DNA of 38,044 bases from an uncultured Pirellulaceae bacterium (lineage in GTDB: Bacteria > Planctomycetota > Planctomycetia > Pirellulales > Pirellulaceae). A model generated the notes under the pieces. The model did no database searches and was not told the DNA's origin. It saw only the letters and a list, made by a program, of their open reading frames with translations. The position numbers and the translations under genes were made by a program. Location of the stretch: contig CAJQQR010000102.1 in NCBI GenBank assembly GCA_905480545.1, forward strand, positions 1 through 38,044, in the 5' to 3' direction. Shown here one piece after another: positions 25,000-34,910 of this stretch; positions within the stretch are counted from its first letter, which is position 1, and every line of letters begins with the position of its first letter.

Positions 25000-26424
25000 C
25001 TAGAACAAACTCTTGATCGCTTCGCCGTCGGACAATAGATCGTAGGGTCTTCCTTGATTATCTTCGACAATCACCTTGCTGAGCCCCATCGAATGATAAA
25101 TCGTTTTGGCAACGTCGGACGGCGAGACAGGATGTTGTTCAGGATACTCGGCAAGCTTGTCAGACGCCCCAAAGACTTGGCCTCCCCGAACTCCGCCGCC
25201 GGCCATTAGTACACTTTGACACGCCGTCCAATGATCTCTTCCAGCACCAGCGACGCCACCTGAACGCCGGTCTCCAATTCTTGGTTTTCGTCCCATTTCG
25301 CTGTTTACAACAACCAAAGTATCGTCAAGCATCTCTCGAACCGCGAGATCCCCAATCAGCGCAGAATAAGCTCGATCGAATTCCGGCAACAGGTCTTCGC
25401 TCAGGCATTGGAAATTGTTCCCATGCGTATCCCAGCTACCAGCACTGCTGCATTTAGCTTTGAGGCTATCATTCATCTTCCAAAATACGGTGACAAACGG
25501 AACGCCCGCTTCAACCAATCGCCGAGCCATTAACATGCTCATTCCATTTACCGTTTCACCGTAGCGTTCGCGTGTTTTTTTCGACTCCGCCGTTAGATCA
25601 AACGCATTCGAAGTGGCAGATGCTGAAAGCAGGCTAATCGCTTTTCGATTTGTGATATCGACGGTATCGGCAATCGAACTCGAATCAAAATCGCGGCGAG
25701 CGCGGTCCAAGGAACGCCGAAGTGCATCCCGATCACCAAGCCTGGCTCCATTCAAATTCTTATCCACCGATAACGTGGGCGATAGAAATTTAAGCGGTGA
25801 TACGGGATCGTTTTTTAGAAAAAACGGGTCATTTGCAACACCAATCCGTGCTGCAAACTGTCCCGGACGCGTGTACGGCTTCTTACTGGGCATATGCGGC
25901 AAAGTAATGACTTGGGGGAGCGACGGATGCTGCTCACGAACCGATCCGATAACGCTTCCGATAAATGGCCAATCGTCTTTATACGGACGACGATCGTTAC
26001 CTTGAGTTCGGAATGTGCTGTCCGGCGTTTTCCCCGTCAACTGATAGTAGTAGCCTGCATGATGATCCCCTGTCGCGTTTCCGCCATCAGTCACTCCGTG
26101 GATCAAAGCAAGATGATGTGCCTGTTTGGCAGTCATCGGCAAGTGCTCACACAGCCGAATCTCGGGCGAAGTGGTTTTAATCGTTTGAAACGGACTACGA
26201 TAAGTGTCCGGCGCATTGGGTTTCATATCCCATGTATCAATATGCGATGCACCACCACACAAAAAAAACAGAATCGTTGACTTTGCCTTTCCACCATTCG
26301 TTTGCTTCAAGTCGCGGTCTTGATTCATTTGGAATCCGTCTCCGCGAGCAATCGTCGGTGCCCCGAAACGCATTCCAGCATAACCAACAGAAGAGGCAAC
26401 GATAAACGTTCGGCGATTAATCAT
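25000..26424 (-). CDS. DUF1501 domain-containing protein
   Basis: A 474-residue protein of the DUF1501 family (sulfatase/phosphatase-like fold), abundant in planctomycetes. The N-terminus has a twin-arginine motif (N-R-R-T-F-I-V-A), so export in folded form by Tat is likely. Family blocks include H-I-D-T-W-D-M-K-P-N-A-P, H-H-A-G-Y-Y-Y, N-S-E-M-G-R-K-P and D-H-W-T-A-C-Q-S-V-L-M-A-G-G-G. The His/Asp/Glu positions resemble alkaline-phosphatase-superfamily metal sites, but the activity is unproven. It usually sits beside a DUF1549/DUF1553 cytochrome-like gene, and none is present here. Confidence 0.93.
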   Translation of the reverse strand: MINRRTFIVASSVGYAGMRFGAPTIARGDGFQMNQDRDLKQTNGGKAKSTILFFLCGGASHIDTWDMKPNAPDTYRSPFQTIKTTSPEIRLCEHLPMTAKQAHHLALIHGVTDGGNATGDHHAGYYYQLTGKTPDSTFRTQGNDRRPYKDDWPFIGSVIGSVREQHPSLPQVITLPHMPSKKPYTRPGQFAARIGVANDPFFLKNDPVSPLKFLSPTLSVDKNLNGARLGDRDALRRSLDRARRDFDSSSIADTVDITNRKAISLLSASATSNAFDLTAESKKTRERYGETVNGMSMLMARRLVEAGVPFVTVFWKMNDSLKAKCSSAGSWDTHGNNFQCLSEDLLPEFDRAYSALIGDLAVREMLDDTLVVVNSEMGRKPRIGDRRSGGVAGAGRDHWTACQSVLMAGGGVRGGQVFGASDKLAEYPEQHPVSPSDVAKTIYHSMGLSKVIVEDNQGRPYDLLSDGEAIKSLF

Positions 26425-26673
26425 TGGGAATAAATGGCCTAAAAGAGGGACTTTGCGAAAACAAACCCACTTGGATTCGGAATTGTTACTTTCACCATCG
26501 TATCACGCCTATCTTGAGTTCGCAAAAGCACAAAAAGGTGGGGCCATGGCATCCATATCGGTGACACCAAGCTTCGGCAAAGCCTTATCAGCGGCAAAAG
26601 CAAGCAACAAAAAACGCAGAGTGGCACCTGCCGCTGTGCGCTCCGCTTCTAAACTCCACCTTTGCGTGGTCGA

Positions 26674-28953
26674 TTAGGCATATCGATTGCCATTGTCTTC
26701 AACAAAGAACACATTATCCGCGAGGTTTTCTACCGCGGTGTTATCCCGTACTACGTCGCTTAGTTTTCGTGATTCAACCCATTCCATTTCACTCGTTGAC
26801 AATGAGTTTTCATAGTAAAATCGGTCACCGTCGCGAAGTCGAGTAAACTGGTCGGTGATCACGTTCGAGAAGAGCTCACCTGTGCTCGAACCGTGAACAT
26901 GATCCTCGGCCAATCCACCAACCCAAAAGTCGACTTTGTCAACCGATTGGTAAGCCTCTTGCAACCGCGAAACAACCTCTGGATCAGAGCTGATATCGCT
27001 AAAGTCATAGACTTCAGTCAGTCCCAAAGCGGCTCGAGCGTCCACATAACTGGGCAAACCATGATCGCGACCTCGCTGCAAATTCAAGGATGCCAAATCA
27101 AGCCCGCCGGATCCGGGAACCCCAAACAGGAAGTTTCGAACATCATCCACTAAATAGGGATCAACTTCCTGACTGGCCTGTGCTGACAATCCGCGAAGGA
27201 TTGGATCGATACCTGCCTCAGCAACCTTATCCGGTCGGAAGAACGCATCGCGTAATTCCAAATCCCCTTCTGCAATTTCATTTCCACTTTCATCCAATCT
27301 TTGGATCGAATCTGACAACATGGTATGTCCGATTCGGAACGCAGCAGTCGAAAACTCATTGGCAATCGCGGGATCCACGTCAGGATCATAGCCCTTGTAT
27401 TGGCCAATTGCGTTTTTACCGAGTAACGCAGGAAGAAACTCTTCGTAAGTAATACTCTGCAATTGAGCCGACACTAAGCCACGAGCTCTCTGATAAATTT
27501 GTTCATCAATCATAGGGTCTGAAAGATCAGAGTACGCATAATCCGTTGCCGCAATTTCTTCGGCAATCCGGTTGTGCTCCCGAACAAACAGCGTGTGCAA
27601 CGAAGTCAATGCCGCGTTTTCATTCACTCGAATATCACCAGCGACAAAGGCTTTTCCACCATCATGATGATCAGTGGCTTCTCCGCTTGTTTCAACCAAT
27701 GGCAACAGATTCCCTTCCGAAACTTGAAGCTTCCCTCCAATTGCATCTCGAAGCATGGATGCGGTTTCGTCATCCGAACCATAAATCTGTGAACCGTCAA
27801 TAAACGCCGTGATATCGTTCTCGAATTGACGAACTCCATCGACATCCAGCTGGTAATCAGACCGCGTAAAATTCATCGTCGCAGTTCCGGTACCTTGAGG
27901 ATCAAACTCCGGATCACCAAGCGGAATTGCGATCGGAGCCTTTTCACCGTTGACCGCTCCCGCGCTAGTCAATGTGATGTCATGGTCAATGAATTGCCCC
28001 CATGCCCATAGATAATCTGAAGTGCCACGATCATTGACGATGCTTACATCCTGATCGTTAACGATGTTGCTCACTTCTCTTACGGAGGGCAATCCATCAC
28101 CAAGAACTCCGTCAACCGGGTCGCCAGCCGATGCCTCACCGGGAACCAATCGAATAAGCTCCGTGTTAGCTGCACCGAAATGGGGATTAAGCAAGTTATT
28201 CCCAGCACCATCAATCTCACGGAATTCGCTGTCGTCAACGTCATTTGACAAGCCCACCAAAACCGCGTCGGACACTGTGACAGATTCGGCAGAAGAATCC
28301 AATTTCGAGTCGTATTGCGAATCAGCAGAACCGGTACCCTTATGGCCCAAATAGCTTGATCCCGCATGATCGCTCCAATTGAATGATTGAGCTACGGATC
28401 CATACCCCCGCTCGTATCCAGCGTCGCCCCAAAGCAACTTTCCACCGCATGATTTACTGCTCGCAAACTTTGCATCAGTGGATTCTTCACCGCCCCATTG
28501 CATACCACCTGTTTTGACGCTGCAATGCTTGACTTTGTTGCCAGCCACATCCCATGGTTCACTCGGGTCTTTTTCAGAACCACATCCGCCTTTGGAAAGA
28601 TAAGGATCCGGTCCGTACTTTGCCTCAATATTGCATGAATCGACATCGATCAAATTGGAATTGAAGAACTTTCCACTACATGTTGAAGCATCCTCGTACG
28701 CAACAAATTTGCCACCAATGACGTCCTCAACTTCACAACTCTCCATTGCGATATCAACGTTTTGAATGTCACCATTAAGCCCGCATGCGCTCAAAAGCAC
28801 CATCGGCTCCAAAGTTTCTATGCCACTGTTCTCAAATGGCTTTGGAATCAAAACTGAACTCGAGTTCTGCGTTGGCATCACACTATTTCTCTTCAACAAG
28901 GAATCTAAGCGAGATAAACTTAAAATCTTTCGTCCAAGACGATGACGTTTCAT
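26674..28953 (-). CDS. Animal-type haem peroxidase with LEPxxLLSA N-terminal element
   Basis: A 759-residue protein. Residues 1-56 form a basic leader ending in I-E-T-L-E-P-M-V-L-L-S-A (motif 48-56), the element at the start of many large planctomycete surface proteins. Residues 60-240 are low-complexity, rich in Cys, Gly, Ser and Asp. From about 245 the animal haem peroxidase domain follows: W-G-Q-F-I-D-H-D with distal His324, F-I-D-G-S-Q-I-Y-G-S, E-H-N-R-I-A, R-I-G-H-T with proximal His543, and L-Q-R-G-R-D-H-G. It should oxidise halides or organic substrates with hydrogen peroxide outside the cytoplasm. It is the last gene of a run with TolC and HlyD genes, with a 298-base gap before it, so it may have its own promoter. 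Confidence 0.92.
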   Translation of the reverse strand: MKRHRLGRKILSLSRLDSLLKRNSVMPTQNSSSVLIPKPFENSGIETLEPMVLLSACGLNGDIQNVDIAMESCEVEDVIGGKFVAYEDASTCSGKFFNSNLIDVDSCNIEAKYGPDPYLSKGGCGSEKDPSEPWDVAGNKVKHCSVKTGGMQWGGEESTDAKFASSKSCGGKLLWGDAGYERGYGSVAQSFNWSDHAGSSYLGHKGTGSADSQYDSKLDSSAESVTVSDAVLVGLSNDVDDSEFREIDGAGNNLLNPHFGAANTELIRLVPGEASAGDPVDGVLGDGLPSVREVSNIVNDQDVSIVNDRGTSDYLWAWGQFIDHDITLTSAGAVNGEKAPIAIPLGDPEFDPQGTGTATMNFTRSDYQLDVDGVRQFENDITAFIDGSQIYGSDDETASMLRDAIGGKLQVSEGNLLPLVETSGEATDHHDGGKAFVAGDIRVNENAALTSLHTLFVREHNRIAEEIAATDYAYSDLSDPMIDEQIYQRARGLVSAQLQSITYEEFLPALLGKNAIGQYKGYDPDVDPAIANEFSTAAFRIGHTMLSDSIQRLDESGNEIAEGDLELRDAFFRPDKVAEAGIDPILRGLSAQASQEVDPYLVDDVRNFLFGVPGSGGLDLASLNLQRGRDHGLPSYVDARAALGLTEVYDFSDISSDPEVVSRLQEAYQSVDKVDFWVGGLAEDHVHGSSTGELFSNVITDQFTRLRDGDRFYYENSLSTSEMEWVESRKLSDVVRDNTAVENLADNVFFVEDNGNRYA

Positions 28954-29251
28954 CTAACGAACGACTATCAAGATGGGAATTACTTCTGATAACCGCAGGA
29001 AGCGTGCCACTCGAAGATCTGTAGAAAAAGCTTCCATTTTGGGTAATTCCTCCTCACCCGCGGTTGCCGAAAGTCAACTCAAGGGTGCAAAAAGGCATCA
29101 CAAGCCTGCTACGCGAAATCACGGAATGCAGTTTGGGATAAGCCGCAAGTCGACTTTGAAACCGAACCAAAAAATTGGAGTCAACACAAGGATGACAAAT
29201 CAAAAAACAGATTTCATCTGATTTGATCAGCAACGGTTGCAGAAAACACGC

Positions 29252-31477
29252 TCAGTTGACGGGGACATCATACTGGTCCAAAGCACCGATGGCCTTTAGC
29301 CAACGTGCTTGAGAAACCCCAAACTCTGTGACGATTCGAAGGTAGGCGGTTTCCGCCAGTTGAACTCGCTCTTGTGCTTGGATCAAATCGTCAAGATACA
29401 ACAATGCGATTTGATCACCATCCAGCAGCAGCCTACGGCGAGTCTCGATCATTTGCAATTCCTGGTTAGCTAATTCCAGGGATTGCAACTGAATTCCGGT
29501 CGTCTGCGTGTATTGCTTTCTAGCAATGTCTTGATCGCGAATTTCAAGTGCAACATCGTTTAATACAGTCTGAAGTTGACTTTGAAGTTTATCGATTTCC
29601 AACTCCTTCTGTGACACATTGGCCTGCGCGGCTCTATTGCCAATTGGAATTTCATAATTCAATCCAATTTGAAAGCTTGGTTCAGTGGCGGAAAACTGAT
29701 CTGACCAGGCACGGCTGAAACTTGAGCTGCCACGCAGACCTTTTCCAAATGCGGCAAACACCAGATCAAGTTGCGGAAATAGCTCGTTGTCCGCGATTCG
29801 CTTTTGGACACCCGCTGATTGAATTTCCTGCATCGCCGAGTGAATCTCTGGTCGATTTTGAATTCCAAACTCAAGGCCCGACTGCAAATCAGAGATTGCA
29901 ATTTGCCCAGGCTGGATTGTCAATGGAACGATTTCAAACGTCGCTTTGGCTTGATACTGTTTTCCAAACAAACGTCGCATTAATGCCTCTTGGGCCCTGA
30001 GTGCCTCAAATGCAGCCTGGGCGGCGACCGATTGCCGGCGTGCGACGGCCGCCCGTGCACGGATCATTTGCTGCGGTAAAACATCAACATTCTGACGACC
30101 TTCCATCAACTGTAAAATTGTAACTCCGCGCTCTACGGATCGATTCAACTGTACAACTCTTCCACGCTCTAAAACCAAGTTCCAATATGCATCGACAATC
30201 AATAGCAACTGATTTTGGATTTCGGTACGCAGCGCCGCTTGAGAGGTCGCTGTCGCAATTCGGGCCAATTCGATTCCCGATTCATTAATATCGCGGCCAG
30301 AACCGCGAACAAGTGGTTGATTCAACTCAATCGCGAGCTGCCCGGTCGCCTGATTGTTTGGATTGATAAATACGGAATTGCTATTCAAGTGACCGAACTG
30401 TTGTGACAATGAAAAATCACCGCCGTTGCGATTCAGTTGACGGACCCCTGTCTCCAAATTCCATAACTTATTTCGCAGCGTATTTTGCGCACCATCCAAA
30501 TTACTTCCGACAGGATTCGCCTGTGAGTCGTATAACGTTTCCACAAAATGTGAGAAATCAAAATTTGCGTCCTGCCGAACAATCTCCTGATTGTTGATAA
30601 TGACGTCAGCTTGTAGCGATTGCAGTTCCGGCGAATTTACAATCGCCAAATGCATCGCTTCATCGAGAGATAAACTGAAGACATATTGCTGATTAAACAG
30701 CCGCTGCTCGCTTAATGCTCGATACGAGGCTGCCGAATCTGATGGGCTCGTGGAATCACGAGAATCGGCCGAGGCAGTTTCATTCAAGTACGGATTCTCA
30801 AGGGACAAACTTCGACCTTCTAACGGACCAATAGTTGACGTCGCCGAAGAAAGATCACGATCTGGCGCTGCATCGCTAACGTCTTGAACCGGGGCTTCTG
30901 ATCGCAATTCGGTCCGTCCCTCGGGCTGAATGCTGGGGTCGATTTTATAGAGCAATCGGTTCTGAATTGGAGAAATTAACTCTTGATATCTGCCAGTTGC
31001 GCGCCGTTGTTGTAAGAACGTAACGGTTCCACTGGTGAGCTTTTCTTCTAAATGCCCCGGGATCCTTTCGATCACTGGCCCGAATGCGGGCTTGGACGAT
31101 AAAGACGAATTTTGATTGACACCCAACGTTTCATTCGATGGGGTCACCCGTCCCTCAACCCAACGATTTAGATTCTCGTTCTGGCCGGATGAATCGGATT
31201 GGGGTTGGTTACTTTCCTCCTCCAATAACGGCAAATCACTGAACCGAATCAAGTCACTCTTTTTCGCGATACGAACCTGGTAATCCGGTTCAGACAGATA
31301 GGGGTTAACCAAATTTTGAGCTTGACTAGTCGCGCATGGAACCGCAGCATCCAAAATGACGACAGCAAGCCAAAACATTGCGGAGGAACAAACCCGATTG
31401 GCGAACAATCGTAATTCGAGTCTACGAAACGCAAAAACTTCGGGTTTCAAGTTGTAAAAAACGTCCGTGTTTTTCAC
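29252..31477 (-). CDS. TolC family outer membrane efflux protein
   Basis: A 741-residue protein. The C-terminal two thirds (from about 270) show the TolC/OEP pattern: S-L-D-E-A-M-H-L-A-I-V-N-S-P-E-L near the start of the first repeat, then long heptad-like helices, then a second copy beginning with E-F-G-I-Q-N-R-P-E-I and Y-E-I-P-I-G-N-R. The N-terminal 270 residues are a Ser/Asn-rich, probably disordered region with N-P-Y-L-x-E repeated twice. The start is GTG at 31477; a hydrophobic segment A-M-F-W-L-A-V-V-I-L-D-A-A-V is the export signal, and a later start is possible. It would be the outer-membrane channel of the neighbouring HlyD proteins. Confidence 0.92.
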   Translation of the reverse strand: MKNTDVFYNLKPEVFAFRRLELRLFANRVCSSAMFWLAVVILDAAVPCATSQAQNLVNPYLSEPDYQVRIAKKSDLIRFSDLPLLEEESNQPQSDSSGQNENLNRWVEGRVTPSNETLGVNQNSSLSSKPAFGPVIERIPGHLEEKLTSGTVTFLQQRRATGRYQELISPIQNRLLYKIDPSIQPEGRTELRSEAPVQDVSDAAPDRDLSSATSTIGPLEGRSLSLENPYLNETASADSRDSTSPSDSAASYRALSEQRLFNQQYVFSLSLDEAMHLAIVNSPELQSLQADVIINNQEIVRQDANFDFSHFVETLYDSQANPVGSNLDGAQNTLRNKLWNLETGVRQLNRNGGDFSLSQQFGHLNSNSVFINPNNQATGQLAIELNQPLVRGSGRDINESGIELARIATATSQAALRTEIQNQLLLIVDAYWNLVLERGRVVQLNRSVERGVTILQLMEGRQNVDVLPQQMIRARAAVARRQSVAAQAAFEALRAQEALMRRLFGKQYQAKATFEIVPLTIQPGQIAISDLQSGLEFGIQNRPEIHSAMQEIQSAGVQKRIADNELFPQLDLVFAAFGKGLRGSSSFSRAWSDQFSATEPSFQIGLNYEIPIGNRAAQANVSQKELEIDKLQSQLQTVLNDVALEIRDQDIARKQYTQTTGIQLQSLELANQELQMIETRRRLLLDGDQIALLYLDDLIQAQERVQLAETAYLRIVTEFGVSQARWLKAIGALDQYDVPVN

Positions 31478-31690
31478 GAATAAGCTCGGTGATCGATGAG
31501 TTGACGACCATCACAAATTTCTTTGCAACCACTTCCGGTTCTTCCATCATCATCCTTGATGAACAAAGCAAACGGATGCTTCAATAGTAATCGGCAGCAC
31601 GAGCGTTAAGTACGACACAACGAGACACAATCGCTCCATGACGCACGACCCGAATTGTCGCACCCAAAAACCGACGCCCATGACGTTAAA

Positions 31691-32614
31691 CTATTCGGAT
31701 TGTAACGTTACCGCAAAGCCTGCCGGCAAGTTTTCATCAGAATTGTCAATTACGAAAAGACAACGGAATGTGTTGCTCGTTGGATTAATTAGCGGCGAAA
31801 CGGAAATGACTTTTGCCTCAATCATTCGGCTGACCGGCTGTTGGGCAGAAAGTTGCAAACGGTCGCCAACGTTTATTTTGCCAAACTGAGAAAGTGGCAA
31901 ATGCATTTCGACCTCCAGTTCAGAAAGGTCAGCGATAATGACAACGGGCTCACCGAGCTGCGGTACGGTCCCCGCTTTTTTCATGATTTGAATGATTTGG
32001 CCGGTGAACGGAGCGACGATTTTATGATTTGCCAATTCGACCTGTGCCTGCATGAGTTGTGCTTGCGCTAATTCTGCGACCTCATTCGCCTCGTCCAGGA
32101 TTGCTCTCCTCTGATCGCGGACAGCCTTCTTTTCCCATAGCTCCAAATCCGAAGTCGCATTGAAATTGACAGCCGATTTCAATCTTTCCAACCGCTCATC
32201 TTCGATTTGAAAATCGAGGCGACTGCGTTCAATCGCGGCGTCCTGATTGGCTTTGACTTGGGCAACTTTCACAGCGGCCACAGCCGATTGATCATCGATC
32301 ACAGCCAACGGGGTACCTTGTGGAACGACATCTCCCTCTTTCACGAAGACCGTTTTGATTCCGCCTGCAACTTTTGCCGTAAGCTCTGAATACTTCCGCG
32401 GCTTGGTTAATCCTTGCAGCGAATGACTAAGATTGGATGTGTCCACCTCCGTGAGATCGTAATATACAGAGATTTCATTTTTTGCTTTTCGCTCATCTTG
32501 TAACGGCGAATCATCTGCCATGACCAAGGTGCCACCGCTCAAGAGCATTGCAACGACGAGAACAAAATTCGACGATTCATTTCCACCCAAGCGTAAGAAA
32601 GCGTGTAAGTTCAT
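31691..32614 (-). CDS. HlyD-type periplasmic adaptor subunit
   Basis: A 307-residue adaptor. It has a signal-like hydrophobic run (F-V-L-V-V-A-M-L-L-S-G-G), the first half of the lipoyl domain (V-K-E-G-D-V-V-P-Q-G-T-P-L-A-V-I-D-D), a helical hairpin rich in Ala/Glu/Arg, the second lipoyl half (I-V-A-P-F-T-G-Q-I), and a beta-barrel (L-P-A-G-F-A-V). This is the usual membrane-fusion layout of RND or type I systems, linking an inner-membrane exporter to TolC. It lies between the M50-HlyD and TolC genes on one strand, with gaps of 74 and 213 bases. Confidence 0.92.
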   Translation of the reverse strand: MNLHAFLRLGGNESSNFVLVVAMLLSGGTLVMADDSPLQDERKAKNEISVYYDLTEVDTSNLSHSLQGLTKPRKYSELTAKVAGGIKTVFVKEGDVVPQGTPLAVIDDQSAVAAVKVAQVKANQDAAIERSRLDFQIEDERLERLKSAVNFNATSDLELWEKKAVRDQRRAILDEANEVAELAQAQLMQAQVELANHKIVAPFTGQIIQIMKKAGTVPQLGEPVVIIADLSELEVEMHLPLSQFGKINVGDRLQLSAQQPVSRMIEAKVISVSPLINPTSNTFRCLFVIDNSDENLPAGFAVTLQSE

Positions 32615-32688
32615 TGCTGTTTTGTCTCTTCAAAAGGATTTAAAACTCGTTTGGAACGGCCGCAGGAATACAGGTGCAAAGCCAATTA

Positions 32689-34899
32689 CTAACTATCGAC
32701 TGTGACCTGTTTGATAAATCCATGGACTCGGCGAACGATCCAGGAACCGATCGATTCATATTTCCGGTCGAACCGCACACTGGTCTTGGCACCACGATCG
32801 ATCCAATTCTTAAGGTTTGAATTATTGTCGAGCAACTCTCCGTCGATCAACATTTGAACTTTGAAAAGCTGTTCTTTCGGTTCCATCGTTTCCGGATCAA
32901 CAAGAATACTTTCGCCAGCCAACTGTGTAACAGCTAATTGGTTCATTCGATTAATCTTCGCTGGTTCGACTTTATAAATTGTCGCCACACCATCAACCTG
33001 AGATCTCCCATGAATGCGAAATTTGACCTTGGATCCAATTTCAAACTGCGACGAATTCAGGTCCTCTTCGGTTAACCAGGCTGTTACAAGTGGACGACCA
33101 TCAACGATCACAGCAACTTCTTCTCCGACCTCCAACATTCGACCAATCTGATCCTGAGAAATCACACGGGCAACACGGCCAGGATTCATGGTTCGGATGG
33201 TCAATCGTTTGTGAGCATCTACGGCTCGCCGGACATCACTTTTCCCCTGTAAAATCAGTGGTTCAAGTTTCGCAACGACTTCGATGGAATCTGAGGAAAG
33301 CGACTTTGCTTTGAGAAGGTTGCTTTGAAGCAAAAGTTGCTTTTGCAATAGCGCTTCGGTGACATCAATGTTTTGCGTTTTTGCAATGGATTGTCCGACA
33401 TTCACGGCCTGACCGGGCTTTACTTCAATTTCCTCAAGGAATCCGGGAGTTTGAGCTCGTGCGATGGCCTCATTCTCAAAACCAAGGACGCCAACGATTC
33501 CGACGCCACCTGGAATCGGGATAACGAACATCAAGGCGGGCAAGACGACGAATACTGAAGCAGCTGTCAACCTGGCGCGGAATCGAATGGATTCAGTCTC
33601 AGGATCCGATAGCAGATATTTCAGCAGTTTCGAAGCCAGTCCGTAAAGTGTCATTGAAATATGGAAACCTGCGATAGCAATTCCGATGACCGGAAACTTG
33701 TAGGCAAGCATAAATGCGATCCCAAAAATCAGGAACTGCTTGTAAATACCTGAGGCCAACGCAAAGGATACCAAGAGGAACTTTTCCTTTGTTGTTTTTG
33801 AGTCACTTGGTGATTTGATCCCCAGAAACAGATATTTCCAAATTTTATTCAACTGTTTTGTAGCTTGAGGGCGCAGATTTTGGATGCCGAGAAACTCACC
33901 CAGGAGGTAATAGCCGTCATAACGCATTAACGGATTGGCATTGAAAAGCACCGTAATCATGCCGGCCATGGCAAATAATTGAAACGCACAGGATGACAAA
34001 AACGGGTTAGGGCTAAATGCCCAAACAAATATCGCAAGGATGGCGATGATCGATTCGAAATACATTCCGCCCAGGATGACGACAACGCGTTGCCAGCGAT
34101 TTCGAAAAGCCCAGGCCGCACTTGCATCAACATAAGCAGCCGGCGTTCCGACCAACAGCATCGCTCCCATCTCAGGAACACGACCACCGAAAAACTTACA
34201 AGCGTACCCGTGCCCAAGCTCATGCCAAACCTTGAGTCCAATCAAAGAAAGCCAAAGAAACGGAAGGTTCTTTGCTGCTAAAATCCCGCTAAGAGGCTCG
34301 AAAAAGTTCTCTGAGTGCGAGAACAGAACGATTCCTGCAGCAAAAACTCCGACAAGCCATACCGCTAAAAACAGCGGAGAAAATATCCATTTGAAAAACG
34401 GTATTGTTCTCGCCAAGAACCCGTCCGGATTGGTCAATGGAATTTTGATAAACAGGAACCCGGTCAGCTTGCTGCGTTGCATTGCCTTTTCAGTGGCTTC
34501 GCTTCGTTTGAATAAATCGGAGCCATTGTTGATGGGCAAAGTCAACATGTTCAATGCATGCAGTCGCATGACGAACCGAAAATAGGATTCTTCGGACGCT
34601 TGGTCGATCGTGCCATCGGCTGACAACTTTTCAAAAACCTGTCCCAGAGTTAAATCTTCGCGGAAGTTGGTTACGACGGAATAGTCGGCCATACTGAATC
34701 GATGATTCTTAAAGTTCACCGGATCATGAATTAAATAGACCGGTTCACCGCGGTACAACTGGCGTGTGATCGTTAAATCAGATCGAAGCGACGCACGAAG
34801 TTGCCGCAGTTTCTCGAAGCGATCGTTCGACGCTGTTGCTGAATCTCCGTTTTCAGTTTGAGATGTCGGTTCCGTTTTTGGCGTTGCATTTTCAGGCAT
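32689..34899 (-). CDS. PqqD-like/M50 metalloprotease/HlyD fusion protein
   Basis: A 736-residue three-part protein. Residues 30-115 are a PqqD-like winged-helix region (V-Y-L-I-H-D-P-V, F-R-E-D-L-T-L-G-Q-V). From 160 to 450 lies a polytopic M50 site-2-protease-like domain with H-E-L-G-H (His226, Glu227, His230) and N-P-L-M-R-Y-D-G-Y with Asp328, so the zinc site is complete. From 460 a HlyD-like lipoyl/beta-barrel region follows (V-K-P-G-Q-A-V-N-V-G-Q). Such proteins are annotated as peptide zinc metalloprotease/efflux components, and the role is not established. AGGAG lies at 34906-34910, overlapping the previous gene's stop, so translation is probably coupled. Confidence 0.9.
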   Translation of the reverse strand: MPENATPKTEPTSQTENGDSATASNDRFEKLRQLRASLRSDLTITRQLYRGEPVYLIHDPVNFKNHRFSMADYSVVTNFREDLTLGQVFEKLSADGTIDQASEESYFRFVMRLHALNMLTLPINNGSDLFKRSEATEKAMQRSKLTGFLFIKIPLTNPDGFLARTIPFFKWIFSPLFLAVWLVGVFAAGIVLFSHSENFFEPLSGILAAKNLPFLWLSLIGLKVWHELGHGYACKFFGGRVPEMGAMLLVGTPAAYVDASAAWAFRNRWQRVVVILGGMYFESIIAILAIFVWAFSPNPFLSSCAFQLFAMAGMITVLFNANPLMRYDGYYLLGEFLGIQNLRPQATKQLNKIWKYLFLGIKSPSDSKTTKEKFLLVSFALASGIYKQFLIFGIAFMLAYKFPVIGIAIAGFHISMTLYGLASKLLKYLLSDPETESIRFRARLTAASVFVVLPALMFVIPIPGGVGIVGVLGFENEAIARAQTPGFLEEIEVKPGQAVNVGQSIAKTQNIDVTEALLQKQLLLQSNLLKAKSLSSDSIEVVAKLEPLILQGKSDVRRAVDAHKRLTIRTMNPGRVARVISQDQIGRMLEVGEEVAVIVDGRPLVTAWLTEEDLNSSQFEIGSKVKFRIHGRSQVDGVATIYKVEPAKINRMNQLAVTQLAGESILVDPETMEPKEQLFKVQMLIDGELLDNNSNLKNWIDRGAKTSVRFDRKYESIGSWIVRRVHGFIKQVTVDS

Positions 34900-34905
34900 T
34901 CCGAT

Positions 34906-34910
34906 TCTCC
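34906..34910 (-). promoter_or_regulatory. Ribosome binding site of the M50 gene
   Basis: AGGAG on the minus strand, six bases before ATG 34899, overlaps the TAG stop of the GAF-HlyD gene. It fixes the start and suggests translational coupling. Confidence 0.75.

Noticed and set aside
26453-26677. Small frames on either strand between the DUF1501 and peroxidase genes
   Set aside because: No ribosome binding site or recognisable domain; composition is not convincing.
28973-29221. Plus-strand frame upstream of the peroxidase
   Set aside because: Basic, Asn/Lys-rich composition without family features, in a region expected to hold the peroxidase promoter.
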